Shown here: positions 1 through 7,445 of the stretch, piece by piece | Position numbering within the stretch: the first letter of the stretch is position 1 | Layout: the number at the start of each line of letters is the position of its first letter | Source: an uncultured Pseudomonadota bacterium | Lineage (GTDB): Bacteria > Pseudomonadota > Gammaproteobacteria > Methylococcales > Methylomonadaceae | Assembly: GCA_903928965.1 (NCBI GenBank) | Contig: CAIYSZ010000096.1 | Location: 1 to 33,603, forward strand | DNA length: 33,603 nt | Direction: 5' to 3' | Translations under genes and position numbers: made by a program | Notes under the pieces: generated by a model | Databases searched by the model: none | Told to the model about the DNA's origin: nothing | Seen by the model: the letters and a program-made list of their open reading frames with translations, nothing else

Positions 1-368
1 ACTAGAAAATCGATACGTTTTTGCGATTGAGGGCTTGATAAAGGGGGTTTGTAGTTTTGATTGATGAAGGATATATTTTAAAAATCGAGCCGAAAACTCG
101 GATGACCTCCCTTAAACTACTCGTAACACGGATTCAGGTTATATGAATCAATGTGTGTGTCTGGATATATTTCATATTAAAATCAATGCTGTACAAGGCT
201 GGTGCGAGCGGTTGTCCGGCGTCGGCCGCCAATAATAACGTTCAGATTTAGTTTATTTGCCCAAAGTAGTAACCGTCGCACCACAATCTAGCAGTGGCGC
301 TTGGCTAGCGAGGCGCGCCGCAACCGTATAAAATTTGAACCCAAGAGGCACTAAAAAATGGATTTGAA
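1..368. other. Non-coding left edge of window
   Basis: No convincing coding region lies in this stretch. It is AT-rich and sits downstream of the minus-strand glycosyltransferase operon, whose last stop codon is at its right border. I see no clear Rho-independent terminator for that operon here. Confidence 0.5.
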
Positions 369-1445
369 TTATTCTGTAATGAATTCAAATAGTTGACGAG
401 CGCAGGCCTGCCAGGAATATACTTCTAAAATTTTTTGCCGGAGGACCCGTTGTGCATGGAAATCCTCTTTGTCAATGATTTCAGCAATTTTTGCGCCAAT
501 TTTATTGGCATCGTCGAGAGGGGTATATTCAGCCAGATTGCGCGTAACTTCGCGCAATACCGGAAGATCGCTGCATAGGACTCTGGCGCCGTGAGACAAG
601 GCTTCCACCGGCGGGAAGCCGAAACCTTCCGCGCGTGAAAGAAAAATGAATAATTCGGTGTGCGCGTAATAGGCGTGCAGGTCGCTGTCGTAGACGCCGG
701 TAATTGAAGTGACGCCAGTTTCCCGCACATCGGGCACGCCGCAAAGCATTAAAGGGAGCGGTTGGTCAACCAGGGAGCGGTAGGCTTGGTAAGCGGCCAA
801 CACGCCTTGAGCGTTTTTATGCGGCAAAAGTGATGCCATGGCGAATAAATAAGGTTCCGGGTGCGGTCTAGGTCCCGGCGACCGGAAGGGAATGCCGTTG
901 TAAATGACTTTAAGCCCGCGCCGGCGTCCGGTGCGCGCCTCAATATCGGCGGCCGTGGCCTGGGAGATGGCGATGATTTTGTCGGCGTATTTGGCGCTGG
1001 CGGTCAAGGAACGGTTGATGAATAGTTCTTCTAGGCGGCCGAAGTGACCTGGAAAATGTTCGGCGTACCATAGGGGGATCAAATCATGTATCACAACGGC
1101 GGTCCGGGTTTTGGGCGAACCTAGCTTGACGCCGAACGGGCAGAATCCCTTGGGTGAAAAATACCAGTCGGCATTCATGGATTTTATGCGCCAGGCCGCG
1201 GCGCCGAAATGCCAAATCAAGCGTTGGGTTTTGCTGGGCGCGCTGCTTTGGACGCAAATGGGAATGATGCGCGGATGTCCGGTGGTGAAGTCGGCTAGGT
1301 TGACGCCGTTGCACAGAACGCTGATTTCGATTGGCGGCGGCAAGTTTTCCGCCATGGCGTGCAGCAGATTTTTAGCGTAATTGTAGATACCTATGCTTTT
1401 TCCTTGGCCGCGAACTAATTCGTAGGCATCGAACACGATGCGCAT
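369..1445 (-). CDS. GT4-family glycosyltransferase
   Basis: Probable retaining glycosyltransferase that moves a sugar from a nucleotide donor onto a glycan or lipid acceptor at the cytoplasmic membrane face. The C-terminal half has the GT4 signature AEGFGFPPVEALSHG, which contains the conserved E-x7-E donor-binding pair, followed by the usual CSDLPVLREV stretch. The N-terminal half has the glycine-rich RGQGKSIGIYNYAKNLL segment of the GT-B fold. Length (358 residues) is normal for the family. I start at the ATG at 1445 rather than one 21 nt upstream because AGGGATCC lies 1 nt beyond it as a Shine-Dalgarno sequence. It is the last gene of a three-gene minus-strand operon, about 50 nt after its neighbour. 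Acceptor and donor cannot be deduced; exopolysaccharide or lipopolysaccharide assembly is likely. Confidence 0.85.
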   Translation of the reverse strand: MRIVFDAYELVRGQGKSIGIYNYAKNLLHAMAENLPPPIEISVLCNGVNLADFTTGHPRIIPICVQSSAPSKTQRLIWHFGAAAWRIKSMNADWYFSPKGFCPFGVKLGSPKTRTAVVIHDLIPLWYAEHFPGHFGRLEELFINRSLTASAKYADKIIAISQATAADIEARTGRRRGLKVIYNGIPFRSPGPRPHPEPYLFAMASLLPHKNAQGVLAAYQAYRSLVDQPLPLMLCGVPDVRETGVTSITGVYDSDLHAYYAHTELFIFLSRAEGFGFPPVEALSHGARVLCSDLPVLREVTRNLAEYTPLDDANKIGAKIAEIIDKEDFHAQRVLRQKILEVYSWQACARQLFEFITE

Positions 1446-1495
1446 GGGATCCCTCCGGGTTTGCATGCAACTGCGGTTGATTCAGTCTTGGAATT

Positions 1496-2653
1496 CTATC
1501 CTAATTGACGGTAAAGGAAGTCAATTAATTTTGCGGCGGCGGTCTCTTCGGCAAAAAACTGTTGGTAGCGTCGTCTTGCCTCCACGGCTGCCATTGCCGG
1601 CCAATTTGGATCGGTGAGCGCTTCGGCGATGATGTGCGCGGCTTGCGCCGGGTTTTCCAGCGGGATGGCGCGGCCGGCGATTCCGTCAGGGCCGATGATT
1701 TCGCCGACGCCGCCTTGGCGCGCGGCGAAAATCGGTTTGCCCTGCGCCAAGGCTTCGATTAAGGTTAAAGGCAGGTTTTCCAGTTTGGCGGTATGCAGGC
1801 AGGCGCGGTAATACGGAAGCATGGCGGATGCGTCCGGCCTAAAGCCGTGAAATTTGACCGTGGAAGTCAGGCCGAGCGCGGCGGCTTTTTGTTGCAATAG
1901 CCCGCGGTCGGGACCGTCGCCGTAAAAATCCAGGGTCCATGGATGGCCGGAGCGGTGAAGTTCCGCTAATATATCAAGGGCGTATGTTTGATTTTTACGG
2001 CTTTCCAGGCTGCCAATGGCGATCAGGTCGCCTTTGTTTTCCAATGCCGCCGCGCCGGCGGGGCCGGGATCGGCGATAAAGTTGGGAATTACGCTTTGCG
2101 CCAGTGTCCGTAGGGCCGGAATGCGGCGGTTTAATTCAAGCCGCATGAATTCGGATACAAATATGAGACCGTCCAGGCGCGGCAGCAGGGTTTCCTCGAA
2201 GGCGCGCATACTTTGGTATTGCTTGGAGCCGAAGGCGATGCGGCCTTTTTCCGCCCATTCGTCGGCTTGCGAAATATTGAAATGCACAATCAGGACGATT
2301 TTTTGCCGGACGCCGGAGCGGGCTTTTAGCGCGGCGGCGGCCGATACCGGGCATTGAGCGTAAATGACGCAATCTTCTTGGCGGGCCAGTAAAGGTTTAA
2401 GCGCCAGTTGCAGAAAGAAGCCATGCCAATAGCGATACCACCAGACGCTGAGGCCGCCGGATAGTTTATCTATGATTTTGCGCATCGCGAATACCGGATA
2501 AACGGCGGATTTGGGATAGGAATACGGGGTTATTAGCCGCCACGGCAGGCCTTTGCGCCGCAAATAGGCTGCAAAGGCGTTAATGTGCGTTTGCACGCCG
2601 GTTTCTCCCCGCGGGCGGGTGATGGTCGCGATGATAATTGGTGGCTGGCGCAT
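1496..2653 (-). CDS. GT4-family glycosyltransferase
   Basis: Second gene of the glycosyltransferase operon, about 385 residues. The N-terminus has a GT-B start with the donor/acceptor loop TRPRGETGVQTHINAF. The C-terminal nucleotide-sugar domain has IAIGSLESRKNQ, LDFYGDGP and KLENLPLTLIEALAQGKP, the last holding the GT4 E-x7-E pair. The reading frame stays open further upstream to 2761, but that part overlaps the preceding gene. The ATG at 2653 (MRQPPIIIATITRPRG) gives a normal beta-strand start and a 34-nt gap. Its product probably acts on the same surface glycan as its two neighbours; the sugar is unknown. Confidence 0.85.
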   Translation of the reverse strand: MRQPPIIIATITRPRGETGVQTHINAFAAYLRRKGLPWRLITPYSYPKSAVYPVFAMRKIIDKLSGGLSVWWYRYWHGFFLQLALKPLLARQEDCVIYAQCPVSAAAALKARSGVRQKIVLIVHFNISQADEWAEKGRIAFGSKQYQSMRAFEETLLPRLDGLIFVSEFMRLELNRRIPALRTLAQSVIPNFIADPGPAGAAALENKGDLIAIGSLESRKNQTYALDILAELHRSGHPWTLDFYGDGPDRGLLQQKAAALGLTSTVKFHGFRPDASAMLPYYRACLHTAKLENLPLTLIEALAQGKPIFAARQGGVGEIIGPDGIAGRAIPLENPAQAAHIIAEALTDPNWPAMAAVEARRRYQQFFAEETAAAKLIDFLYRQLG

Positions 2654-2687
2654 GCGTGAATTAGGCGTAGTGAGGCGATCGGCGGGC

Positions 2688-3788
2688 TTATAGCCCCCCG
2701 GCGGCTTGTTTGATGGCCGCCAGCATGCCCCGCGCCGAGGCGTCGTAGGTGTAATGCGCAACTTGGTCGCGGCTGTTGGCGGAAAACCGGGCGTATAGCT
2801 CGGCGTCGGTCAGCAAACGGGCGGCGGCGTCGCTCCAGGCTTCCGTTTCCAGTTCGCGAATGTAGCCGTTGACGTTGTCCAGCACCAATTCGCCGGCGAC
2901 GCCGGCGTGCGGGGATACGATGACCGGCAGACCGGCGGCGCAGGCTTCGTTGGCGACTACGCCCCATGGGTCCCAGGCGGTGGGAAATAAAAAAACTTTG
3001 GCGTTGGCGTAATGTTGCGGCAAATCTTCTTGGCTGGCGTATCCGAGAAACCGGCAAGTAACGCGCTCTTCAAGCTCTTGCGCCAGTTGGCGCATTTCCG
3101 CCAGCATTTCTCCGTCGCCGAGGAAGTCCAGGCTGACTTTACGCCCCAGTTTGCGGGCGGTTTGCTCGGCTACGCGCAAGGCGAACAACGGCTGTTTGTG
3201 CGGGATGAAGCGTCCGCAAAAAATGAAGTCGGATTGCGCTTGATTGGGGGGGCGGCCGAATCGGCTGTTATCCGCGCACAAATAAGCTATATGAATGTGG
3301 TCGGCGGCTATGCCGTAACCGCGAAACAGTTCGGCCGAGCCTTGACAGGCGCCGATAAAGGCTTGGCTGCGTTTAAACACCCAGCGGCGGACGATTCTGT
3401 GCAGGGGGGTTAAGGTTTGTTCGGAGAACAGCGTGCCGTCGGTCATGACGACGTGTTTGACGCGATGCAGCCAACTCCAGGCGAAGGCGAATAAAAAGGT
3501 CGGAATATAGCCGGTGGTGATGACTAGGTCAGGGTTTAAACGCCGCAGTTCGCCCCAGATGCCGAGGTCGCAATGCATAAAACGGCGTTGCATGGCCAAG
3601 TAGGGAGCGGTTAGGAATAAATGTTTGAATCCGTAGCTATCGGGAGCGGTTTGGGTGTCGATATGCGGTTTAGAGCAGAAGATGACGCTTAAATCGACTT
3701 CAGGATCGGCGGCGACACGGCGCCATACTGGAACCCGGTAGGGCGCGGGTACGTTGGTGACGATGACGGTTTTAATTCTTTTAGTCAC
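2688..3788 (-). CDS. GT4-family glycosyltransferase
   Basis: First gene of the three-gene glycosyltransferase operon, 366 residues, with a GTG start at 3788. The N-terminus TVIVTNVPAPYRVPVWRRV is typical of GT4 enzymes that act on exopolysaccharide intermediates. The C-terminal part has FIFCGRFIPHKQP, LDFLGDGEM and WDPWGVVANEACAAGLPVIVS, containing the E-x7-E-like donor site. No ATG lies in frame just upstream and the Shine-Dalgarno is weak, so the start is the least certain part. Three adjacent, differing GT4 enzymes suggest stepwise assembly of a repeat unit. No polymerase, flippase or priming enzyme is present in the window. Confidence 0.83.
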   Translation of the reverse strand: MTKRIKTVIVTNVPAPYRVPVWRRVAADPEVDLSVIFCSKPHIDTQTAPDSYGFKHLFLTAPYLAMQRRFMHCDLGIWGELRRLNPDLVITTGYIPTFLFAFAWSWLHRVKHVVMTDGTLFSEQTLTPLHRIVRRWVFKRSQAFIGACQGSAELFRGYGIAADHIHIAYLCADNSRFGRPPNQAQSDFIFCGRFIPHKQPLFALRVAEQTARKLGRKVSLDFLGDGEMLAEMRQLAQELEERVTCRFLGYASQEDLPQHYANAKVFLFPTAWDPWGVVANEACAAGLPVIVSPHAGVAGELVLDNVNGYIRELETEAWSDAAARLLTDAELYARFSANSRDQVAHYTYDASARGMLAAIKQAAGGL

Positions 3789-4187
3789 TGATTGCTGGGG
3801 TTTGACAACGTAAGTTATGCGCGTTTTCTTGGCAAATTACCCAAATTATACACTATCCGGCTTTCAATTATGGACTTTGGAATAGATTGTTTCCGGCATT
3901 CCATGGCAGGGGGCGGCGCAACCGGATTATGGCAGTGGCAGGGGGCAAGGCGCGGGGCAGGGGGCATTTATGGAATTTGGACTTGGTTGCGAGTTGGCTG
4001 CAAGTTGGTTGCAAGTTGGTTGCAAGTTGGTTGCAAGATTGAAGCGCTTTTAGTCTTGTTTTCGGCCTGAAAAAACAGCGGGAGCTTGGCGGCCATTGGT
4101 TATAATGCCTCTTAAGGGAGATATGGGACAGATCTTAAGGACTTACTCCAATTGCCGGATTTACTGTTGCTGACTAGGGGAAGCATA
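3789..4187. other. Intergenic region between GT operon and ndh
   Basis: This divergent intergenic region holds no credible gene. It contains G-rich repeats (GGCAGGGGGC twice near 3905-3964), the 11-bp tandem repeat listed separately, and a TATAAT box at 4101-4106 about 85 nt before the downstream start. That box may be the -10 element for the NADH dehydrogenase gene, but I see no good -35 at the right spacing. A 92-codon open frame here (3792-4070) reads through the repeats and is unlikely to be real. Confidence 0.5.
3982..4036. repeat. 11-bp tandem repeat, five units
   Basis: Five consecutive 11-nt units, the last three identical (GTTGGTTGCAA) and the first two differing by one to three bases. 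It lies in non-coding DNA between the glycosyltransferase operon and ndh. Perfect 3' units beside diverged 5' units suggest recent slippage expansion. Confidence 0.9.
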
Positions 4188-5489
4188 ATGGCTGACAATA
4201 AACACAAGATTTTGATAGTTGGCGGCGGGGCCGCCGGTTTGGAGCTGGCGACCCGACTGGGACGAAAGCTGGGGAAACCCGGATTGGCTGAAGTCACGTT
4301 GTTGAATGCCGTTTCAACGCATATTTGGAAACCTTTATTGCATGAGGTGGCCTCCGGAACCTTGGCGGAAGCCGAGGAAATTGAATATCTGGCCCAGGCG
4401 CACCGCAATCATTTTTTGTTTCGCTTGGGCCGCATGGAGGGCTTGAATCGCGCCGCCAAGGAAATTTACGTGAGTCCGACGGTCAACGAGGAGGGTAAGG
4501 TTTTAATTCCGCGACGGATTTTTGAATACGATACCTTGGTGATGGCGGTGGGCAGCGTCAGCAATACTTTTGGCATTAAGGGGGTGGAGCGGTATTGCAT
4601 GTTTATCGATACTATTGCCCAGGCCTACCGTTTTCAAAAGCAGTTGGTTGAGACTTATTACGTTAAATCCTACGCGGGGGAAAATAGTCTGAAGGACAAG
4701 CCTTTGTCGGTGGTGATCGTCGGCGCGGGGGCGACCGGGGTGGAATTGGCGGCGGAGTTGCATCAAGTCACGCGTTTGTTGGCGACTTACGGTTTGGAGA
4801 ATTCCGACCGGGTGAACATTACCATTATCGAGGCCGCCACTCAATTGCTGCCGGCTTTGCCGCCGCGCTTGTCCGCCGCTACACAGCAGCAATTGATCAA
4901 GCTGGGCATCCAGTTAAAATTGGGCCGGCGGGTGATCGAGGTGACTGAAAACGCTGTATTGACGCATGACGGCGAGGTTTTCGACGCCGATTTGAAGGTG
5001 TGGGCGGCCGGGATCAAGGCGCCGGATTGGCTGCGCGATTTGGATGGATTGGAAGTGAGCGGAAATAATCAGTTGCTGGTCGATGCTACTCTGCGCACGG
5101 GCGATCCGGATATTTTCGCTATCGGCGATTGCGCGGCGTGCAAATGGGCCGGCCATACCGGCAACGTGCCGCCGCGGGCGCAAGCCGCGCATCAAATGGC
5201 GACCGCTTTGGCGCAAACCTTGGTTAATCGTTTGTACGGCAAGCCGCCGGTTGAATTTGTGTACCAAGACTATGGTTCGTTGGTTTCGTTGGGTAAATAC
5301 AGCACGGTGGGCAGTCTGATGGGCAGTCTGATGGGTACGGTCAGTGTTGGCGGTTTTATCGCTTATATGGTGTATTTGTCGTTGTATAAGATGCATCAGG
5401 TGGCGATTCATGGTTATTTCCGCACCGCGATGTTGACTTTATCCAATATTTTTCGGCGCAGTACGCATGCCAAGATCAAAATGCATTGA
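4188..5489 (+). CDS. ndh: Type II NADH:quinone oxidoreductase (NDH-2)
   Basis: Single-subunit flavoprotein that oxidises NADH and reduces quinone without pumping protons, bound to the inner face of the membrane. The FAD Rossmann motif ILIVGGGAAGLELATRLG begins at residue 7. The NADH-binding dinucleotide fold VVIVGAGATGVELAAELH lies near residue 180. IFAIGDCAA near residue 310 closes the FAD site, and the C-terminal segment (VSVGGFIAYMVYLSLYKMHQ) is the hydrophobic/amphipathic membrane anchor of the family. The 433-residue length is typical. The ATG at 4188 is chosen because AGGGGAAG sits 4-5 nt upstream and the protein starts MADNKHKILIVGG; an upstream in-frame ATG at 4152 has no such support. 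In a methanotroph this enzyme could balance NADH from formate oxidation against monooxygenase demand (inference). Confidence 0.93.
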   Translation: MADNKHKILIVGGGAAGLELATRLGRKLGKPGLAEVTLLNAVSTHIWKPLLHEVASGTLAEAEEIEYLAQAHRNHFLFRLGRMEGLNRAAKEIYVSPTVNEEGKVLIPRRIFEYDTLVMAVGSVSNTFGIKGVERYCMFIDTIAQAYRFQKQLVETYYVKSYAGENSLKDKPLSVVIVGAGATGVELAAELHQVTRLLATYGLENSDRVNITIIEAATQLLPALPPRLSAATQQQLIKLGIQLKLGRRVIEVTENAVLTHDGEVFDADLKVWAAGIKAPDWLRDLDGLEVSGNNQLLVDATLRTGDPDIFAIGDCAACKWAGHTGNVPPRAQAAHQMATALAQTLVNRLYGKPPVEFVYQDYGSLVSLGKYSTVGSLMGSLMGTVSVGGFIAYMVYLSLYKMHQVAIHGYFRTAMLTLSNIFRRSTHAKIKMH

Positions 5490-5532
5490 TTTTGGTTTTT
5501 TTCACTAATCAACCGATAATAAAAATAAAGCT

Positions 5533-6054
5533 ATGTTGGAGCTAGAGTACGAATTCCGGGAACAAGATTTGTTGTATTTTAACGAGACAAGATTGGCCAA
5601 CGATCTTGAGTTGCAAAAGAAAATACGCATGAACCGGTTTATAACGCCGACTATTATGTTGTTTTTCGGGATGTTTTATTACTTTTATTACGCCGATTGG
5701 ACCACGACGGCTTATATCGCGGCCTTGGCGGTGGCTTGGACTTTCGCTTCGCCGTTTATCATGCGCATTGATATGCGGCGGCAGTTTTTCAAGCAATATA
5801 GCGCGGCCGAGAAAAAAGCCCTATTCGGTGTGCACCGGTTGAGTATAGAGCCGGACTGTTTGCAGGAGCGCTCTCCGGGCGGCAAGCATAAAACCCCTTG
5901 GGCTGAAATGCTGCGGGTGGAGAAACATAAGGATTATGTCTTGATTTATGTGGCGCTTGACGCGGCCATCGTGATCCCTAGGGAAACGGTGAAAAGCGGC
6001 GATCTGAAAGCATTCGCCAAGCAAGTGGAGGGTATGATCGAGCGCGCCGCCTAG
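5533..6054 (+). CDS. YcxB-like membrane protein
   Basis: A 173-residue protein resembling YcxB-like proteins: a short N-terminal region, two adjacent membrane helices (about residues 38-54 and 60-78), then a soluble C-terminal domain with the PWAEMLRVEKHKDYVLIYV pattern, which resembles a small PH-like beta domain. It ends with IVIPRETVKSGDLKAFAKQVEG, also usual for the family. It starts 43 nt after ndh on the same strand and may be co-transcribed, though its Shine-Dalgarno is weak. Its molecular role is not known. Confidence 0.75.
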   Translation: MLELEYEFREQDLLYFNETRLANDLELQKKIRMNRFITPTIMLFFGMFYYFYYADWTTTAYIAALAVAWTFASPFIMRIDMRRQFFKQYSAAEKKALFGVHRLSIEPDCLQERSPGGKHKTPWAEMLRVEKHKDYVLIYVALDAAIVIPRETVKSGDLKAFAKQVEGMIERAA

Positions 6055-6060
6055 GGTTTT

Positions 6061-6645
6061 TTAGTCCGCGTCGGGCTCGGCGTCGCCGGTAAAGTCGTCG
6101 GCTTCGTTTTCGCCGCCAAGGGTTTGCTTTATATAACGATAAAGCTGGCGCGCGGATTTCGGCGGCTTGCCGGTTTGGGCTTCCTTTTGCGCGTTGCGCA
6201 ACAGTTGCCGGATGTGCTGGCCGTCCGCGTGCGGGAAATCCGCGAGAAAATGGGTCAAGGCCGCGGGTTCGCCGGATAGTAGGGCGTCGCGCCAGCGTTC
6301 GGATTGGTGGTGTTCGCGAGTGGCGTGGGCGCTTTGGTTTTTCATGCGCGCCAGTTTTTCGCGTACGCTGTCAACGTCTTGGCTTCTCAATTGTTGGGTA
6401 ACGTACTTCAATAGACGTTTGCGCGCCGAATTGGCGGGCATTTTGCCTGCTTCGGCTAGACTGTTGCGGATATCCTCGGCCAGCGGCAGTTCTTGCATCT
6501 GGGCCGGCGAAAATTGGCTGATTTCCTCCGCCATGGCGAAAACGTCGGCGATTTGTTTTTTAATTTGCGTTTTATTGGGCCGGATTGCGTAATATTCGAC
6601 GCCTTCTTCCGCTTCGGCGTTTTCGTCTGGATAGTATTCGTTCAT
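6061..6645 (-). CDS. darP: DarP/YjgA-type ribosome-associated protein (DUF615)
   Basis: A small, highly charged protein associated in Escherichia coli with late assembly of the 50S ribosomal subunit. The C-terminal GKPPKSARQLYRYIKQTL closely matches the invariant KPPKSARQ core of the E. coli protein as I remember it. Upstream features also match: an acidic N-terminus, KTQIKKQIADV, LPLAEDIRNSLAEA, LLKYVTQQLRSQDVDSVREKL, and DFPHADGQHIRQLLRNAQKE. Length (194 residues) is slightly above E. coli because of acidic tails at both ends. It is convergent with the YcxB-like gene, with only 6 nt between stop codons. Confidence 0.9.
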   Translation of the reverse strand: MNEYYPDENAEAEEGVEYYAIRPNKTQIKKQIADVFAMAEEISQFSPAQMQELPLAEDIRNSLAEAGKMPANSARKRLLKYVTQQLRSQDVDSVREKLARMKNQSAHATREHHQSERWRDALLSGEPAALTHFLADFPHADGQHIRQLLRNAQKEAQTGKPPKSARQLYRYIKQTLGGENEADDFTGDAEPDAD

Positions 6646-6884
6646 GCGCTGGTGCTGCTCGCTGGCGTGTTCTGGGTCTGGCGGACCGTTATGGAACGCA
6701 ATTTTAGCATTACTGGCGCGGGCGCTGGGGTTTTTCCGCGGCTTGCGGCGGACCGAAGTTCAAGCAGCGGGCGGTTTAATGAGAGCGCCTTGGGTTCGGC
6801 GCGGCGCTAAGCTGGAACAGATTGCTTCATGGCCGGCATTTTTCGGGTATTCGCCGGTTTTTCAAATCATCTGTTCGGAATTAC

Positions 6885-6912
6885 TTGACAATAAAGTCTG
6901 CTAAAGTAACAT
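6885..6912 (+). promoter_or_regulatory. Sigma-70 promoter for 43-residue peptide
   Basis: A perfect -35 TTGACA (6885-6890), a 16-nt spacer and a -10 TAACAT (6907-6912) precede a short leader and the small gene at 6981. The 240 bp before it (6646-6884) show no other gene; they should include the darP promoter on the other strand. Confidence 0.7.
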
Positions 6913-6924
6913 ATGCGCTTCAAC

Positions 6925-6946
6925 TGCCAATGAGTTGGCATTTTTT
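6925..6946 (+). terminator. Leader hairpin with T-run (possible attenuator)
   Basis: TGCCAA and TTGGCA pair around a 4-nt loop and are followed directly by six T residues, inside the 5' leader about 12 nt after the predicted transcription start. CAACT (6921-6925) can pair instead with AGTTG (6933-6937), so two exclusive folds are possible. This resembles an intrinsic attenuator. Confidence 0.5.
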
Positions 6947-6980
6947 GATAACTACAAACAATTTTAGGTAGGAGGCACCC

Positions 6981-7112
6981 ATGGGAGCGATTTTAGATTT
7001 AACAGAATTACTGAAAGAACCGTCAGGCATGATCGGGGCGGTTGTGATTATTGCCTTAGGCTATTTTTTCGTAAAATGGGTTTTTGCCGAGCCTAAAGAC
7101 GAAGATAAATAA
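6981..7112 (+). CDS. 43-residue single-span membrane peptide
   Basis: The frame starts at an ATG with GTAGGAGG 5-12 nt upstream, a near-perfect Shine-Dalgarno. The product has a short N-terminal amphipathic part (ILDLTELLKEPSG), one membrane helix (about residues 17-35, IGAVVIIALGYFFVKWVF) and an acidic/basic C-terminal tail (AEPKDEDK). It has its own promoter, a leader hairpin and a strong terminator, so it is a real monocistronic unit despite its size. Function is unknown. Small single-span proteins like this often act as accessory subunits of membrane complexes, which is only a guess here. Confidence 0.75.
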   Translation: MGAILDLTELLKEPSGMIGAVVIIALGYFFVKWVFAEPKDEDK

Positions 7113-7139
7113 GTTTTACGCCAAGCAATAATTTCTGAG

Positions 7140-7169
7140 GGCGGTTCGGGATTCCCAACCGCCTTTTTT
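7140..7169 (+). terminator. Rho-independent terminator
   Basis: GGCGGTT (7140-7146) pairs with AACCGCC (7157-7163), with an inner GGG/CCC, followed by six T residues. It lies 27 nt after the stop of the 43-residue peptide gene. Confidence 0.85.
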
Positions 7170-7445
7170 GTTGCCCAAAATATTCCGGCTTAATCCTTAA
7201 GCGGTTAACAAAAAGTCTCCATGTCTATAGTCATGGGCGGCTTACGGCCTGGTAAACCCCTGAAATTGGTCAAAGGACGCCCTGTATCCCTCTCCGTGAG
7301 CTTGACGCCGGCATCCTAAGCCGGGCGAGACTTTCGCCAAGCATGCTTAGGTTCACAAGACCTTATAAATTTCATTGACATAGTCTTCTTTTGCTGGCTG
7401 CTTAAATCACTTATAATTCGTAGTTTTTTTAACCGGCGCTGACAA
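7170..7445. other. Non-coding gap with a bipartite hairpin
   Basis: No gene is supported here. The notable structure is at 7315-7351: CCTAAGC pairs with GCTTAGG, enclosing a second stem GGCGA/TCGCC around a 5-nt loop. A TATAAT box at 7412-7417, with a poor -35 (TTGCTG, 15-nt spacer), probably starts the following gene. The hairpin lies upstream of that promoter, so it is not obviously a leader of that transcript. Confidence 0.4.

Noticed and set aside
3792-4070. Plus-strand 92-codon frame between the GT operon and ndh
   Set aside because: It reads through G-rich and 11-bp tandem repeats and has no ribosome-binding site; the resulting peptide is repetitive.
4152-4187. Upstream ATG for ndh
   Set aside because: The added residues do not resemble family N-termini, and the Shine-Dalgarno AGGGGAAG fits the ATG at 4188.
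7221-7319. Short frame of 32 codons (MSIVMGGLRPGKPLK...)
   Set aside because: No Shine-Dalgarno and it overlaps the hairpin at 7315; length is within chance.
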